A stretch of 64,000 nt of DNA from the NCBI RefSeq assembly GCF_000524195.1, contig NW_020170418.1, positions 226,439-290,438 of the forward strand, given 5' to 3'. The position numbers and the translations under genes were made by a program. Shown one piece after another: positions 63,501 through 64,000 of the stretch; position 1 is the stretch's first letter; every line of letters begins with the position of its first letter. The notes beneath the pieces were generated by a model. It was given only the letters and a program-made list of their open reading frames with translations. It ran no database searches and was not told the origin of the DNA. The stretch comes from Echinococcus granulosus (Eukaryota > Platyhelminthes > Cestoda > Cyclophyllidea > Taeniidae).

Positions 63501-64000
63501 AATGGTTGTAAGCGCCGCGTTGGGCTTCTCCTGCACCGAGGCCAACGTGGACAAACTTCTGCAGCGCCACTGGCAGTACCCGATGCTGGAAGCCATCAGG
63601 GCCTGTCTGGCGCACATTGGCACGCAGGCACCCCTCGTCCGACGTAGCCTCCTAGAGTCTACTGCACCTCCCAACGAGAACTCCGTACCCCCCGTACTGG
63701 GAGGCTCACTTCAGCTAGCTGGCAACTCTCTTGCCCTTGCCTGCTTTGCTGGAACCTTTAGATCTGCTCCTGACTGGGCTGTCTTCAATATGCAACATCC
63801 CACCATCTGGTAAACTTTTGGTAAATTCGTAACCTTTCTGTAGCTTTGAGACGGAGGCGCAGAGGGAACCGCGCCACCGTCCCATGAAGATGGGGAAAAG
63901 TTCAACACTGAACAAGAAGTCAGTGGCCTTCGCGTGTGAGGGACCCGAGAGACTCCCGGAGAGTATCGACGAGGTGGGCGGGTGGTTAAACGTACGACAG
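32256..64000 (+). CDS. BLTP1: Bridge-like lipid transfer protein 1 (KIAA1109/Tweek/LPD-3), 3' end beyond window
   Basis: BLTP1 is a very long rod of repeating beta-groove units that channels lipids in bulk between membranes at contact sites. It is anchored in the ER by an N-terminal helix; human mutations cause Alkuraya-Kucinskas syndrome. The gene starts at the ATG at 32256 and was followed through about 60 exons to the right edge, roughly 5,100 codons, collinear with human KIAA1109 up to about residue 4,750 of 5,005. Clear anchors are YGPWADRQR, CFEMKK-like GFEMDKIFNETKLQL, VDIFLTPL, WIMFESGMEELTL, NLHMDDN-type LDLHMDDNIGRRLNAL, VFHPYG and ICFETEAQ. Long unconserved serine, proline and acidic inserts (for example 41940-42522) lie between conserved beta blocks. 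The last bases of the window are still coding. Two short stretches (42787-43899 and 50026-51296) remain unresolved. Confidence 0.95.
42604..50025 (+). other. BLTP1: BLTP1 exon block 2
   Basis: Exons: 42604-42786 (donor uncertain), 43900-44023, 44540-44817, 44912-45234, 45378-45642, 45774-46387, 46628-46782, 46852-47053, 47133-47734, 48079-48355, 48425-48766, 49048-49255, 49436-49618 and 49685-50025. Anchors are VLGPVDIFLTPLC (human VDVVLTPL), AGWIMFESGMEELTL (human WGWIMFECGLENLTI), MLDCFQIEI (human TLDCLRADI), SISQHSNMPLFRLTHQF (human SISQHVDMALVRLIHQF) and AECWQNM-like PECWRRMLRYIDLYS. The frame from 42604 stays open past the proposed donor to a stop at 43076, so a longer exon or alternative form is possible there. 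Acceptor TTTAAG at 48424 is weaker than usual. Confidence 0.82.
50026..51296 (+). other. BLTP1: Unresolved part of BLTP1, with a possible 48-nt exon
   Basis: This 1.3-kb stretch falls where human BLTP1 has a variable, poorly conserved segment. One candidate exon, 50194-50241, is 48 nt long, phase 0 at both ends, and flanked by a TTTCAG acceptor and a GTACGT donor; it would add ASVMPTILEENDYFRP. Another possible coding patch lies at about 51118-51171. Neither can be confirmed by conservation. The remainder is T-rich and looks like intron. Confidence 0.4.
51297..57456 (+). other. BLTP1: BLTP1 exon block 3
   Basis: Exons: about 51297-51738, 52517-52759 (its 5' boundary unresolved, up to 52429), 52878-53157, 53338-53586, 53735-53964, 54067-54332, 54401-54468, 54595-54994, 55328-55401, 55646-55951, 56022-56136, 56208-56384, 56828-57131 and 57319-57456. 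Anchors are RKIHGSFTK (human KRIHGSFTL), HVEITVPHHPVSLHGMV (human ISINIPQHPATLHSMM), EINEVIRKMAGEQQP (human EVNEVIQKVSGGEQP), FETSEMHVELSNR (human FETGLIELELSNR), WAKPSAFDRG, DLGICLPTN, MNACVVPSGTFRVC and MDDNIGRRLNAL (human MDPNIGKRLNAL). The long exon at 51297 contains a histidine- and glycine-rich insert (MGGSASRFSFMGG region) absent from human. Confidence 0.86.
55571..55595 (+). repeat. Telomere-like G-rich tract (GGGTA repeats)
   Basis: Five runs of three or more G, separated by TA, in the BLTP1 intron 55402-55645. The run pattern 3-5-3-3-3 fits a G-quadruplex-forming motif on the + (coding) strand and looks like imperfect telomeric GGGTTA units lacking one T. Confidence 0.85.
57913..64000 (+). 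other. BLTP1: BLTP1 exon block 4, running off the right edge
   Basis: Exons: 57913-58214, 58294-58715, 58891-59241, 59534-59594, 59671-59812, 60090-60196, 60448-60555, 60692-61003, 61128-61262, 61905-62090, 62207-62528, 62615-63113, 63271-63809 and 63844 to beyond 64000. Anchors are FYLPALDVGLHYKSHT (human FYIPGVDVKLHYNSKT), LLDFLEQALENLP (human LLDFLEKALETIP), LPSMNMIFSTER (human LPSLDLVFSSNR), FRMSVFHPYGGG (human FSLYVFHPYGAG), FPRAWYRRS-like IPKAWYRNSLARALFIG and VAIARTTTVDLM (human VMISRSTTPDLI). A run of CAA/CAG codons (near 60855-60880) makes a short polyglutamine. The frame is open at base 64000; about 250 further residues are expected. Confidence 0.9.

Noticed and set aside
1..64000. 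Search for CRISPR arrays, bacterial operons or phage genes
   Set aside because: No evenly spaced direct repeats were seen, and every recognised gene is a spliced animal gene.

Overview
The window is nuclear DNA of a eukaryote. Genes are split into many short exons with GT..AG junctions, AT-rich introns and AATAAA signals, and there are no bacterial-style operons. Many introns are only 30-42 nt, next to others of 1-2 kb. All recognisable proteins are animal proteins but strongly diverged. This combination suggests a parasitic flatworm (Platyhelminthes), more likely a tapeworm than a fluke; this is an inference from intron style and divergence, not from a species marker.

Five protein-coding genes were recognised, all on the + strand and head to tail. 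They are: (1) F-actin-capping protein beta subunit, about 1102-2990; (2) Mediator subunit MED27, about 3209-4895, only about 220 bp behind gene 1; (3) a nervous-wreck/FCHSD-type F-BAR plus double-SH3 protein, about 5703-20846, with several introns above 1 kb; (4) DNA ligase IV, 24285-29979, 13 exons, complete; (5) the giant bridge-like lipid transfer protein BLTP1 (KIAA1109/Tweek/LPD-3), 32256 to beyond the right edge, with about 60 exons and roughly 5,100 codons inside the window, lacking only its C-terminal end.

The genes do not form one pathway. Two concern actin and membranes (capping protein, FCHSD), one transcription (MED27), one double-strand-break repair (LIG4) and one bulk lipid transport at membrane contacts (BLTP1). 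FCHSD/Nwk and Tweek are both known from fly synaptic membrane traffic, so their proximity is worth noting but may be chance.

Between genes 3 and 4 (20847-24284) and between genes 4 and 5 (29980-32255) lie gene-poor stretches with locally different base composition and a decayed minus-strand reading frame; these are the likeliest places for old mobile elements. The more unusual observations are the class of 30-35 nt introns, four candidate GC-AG introns, a possible 22-nt intron, several micro-exons, and a short telomere-like G-rich tract. I found no CRISPR array, rRNA, tRNA or intact transposon, and no convincing undescribed system.
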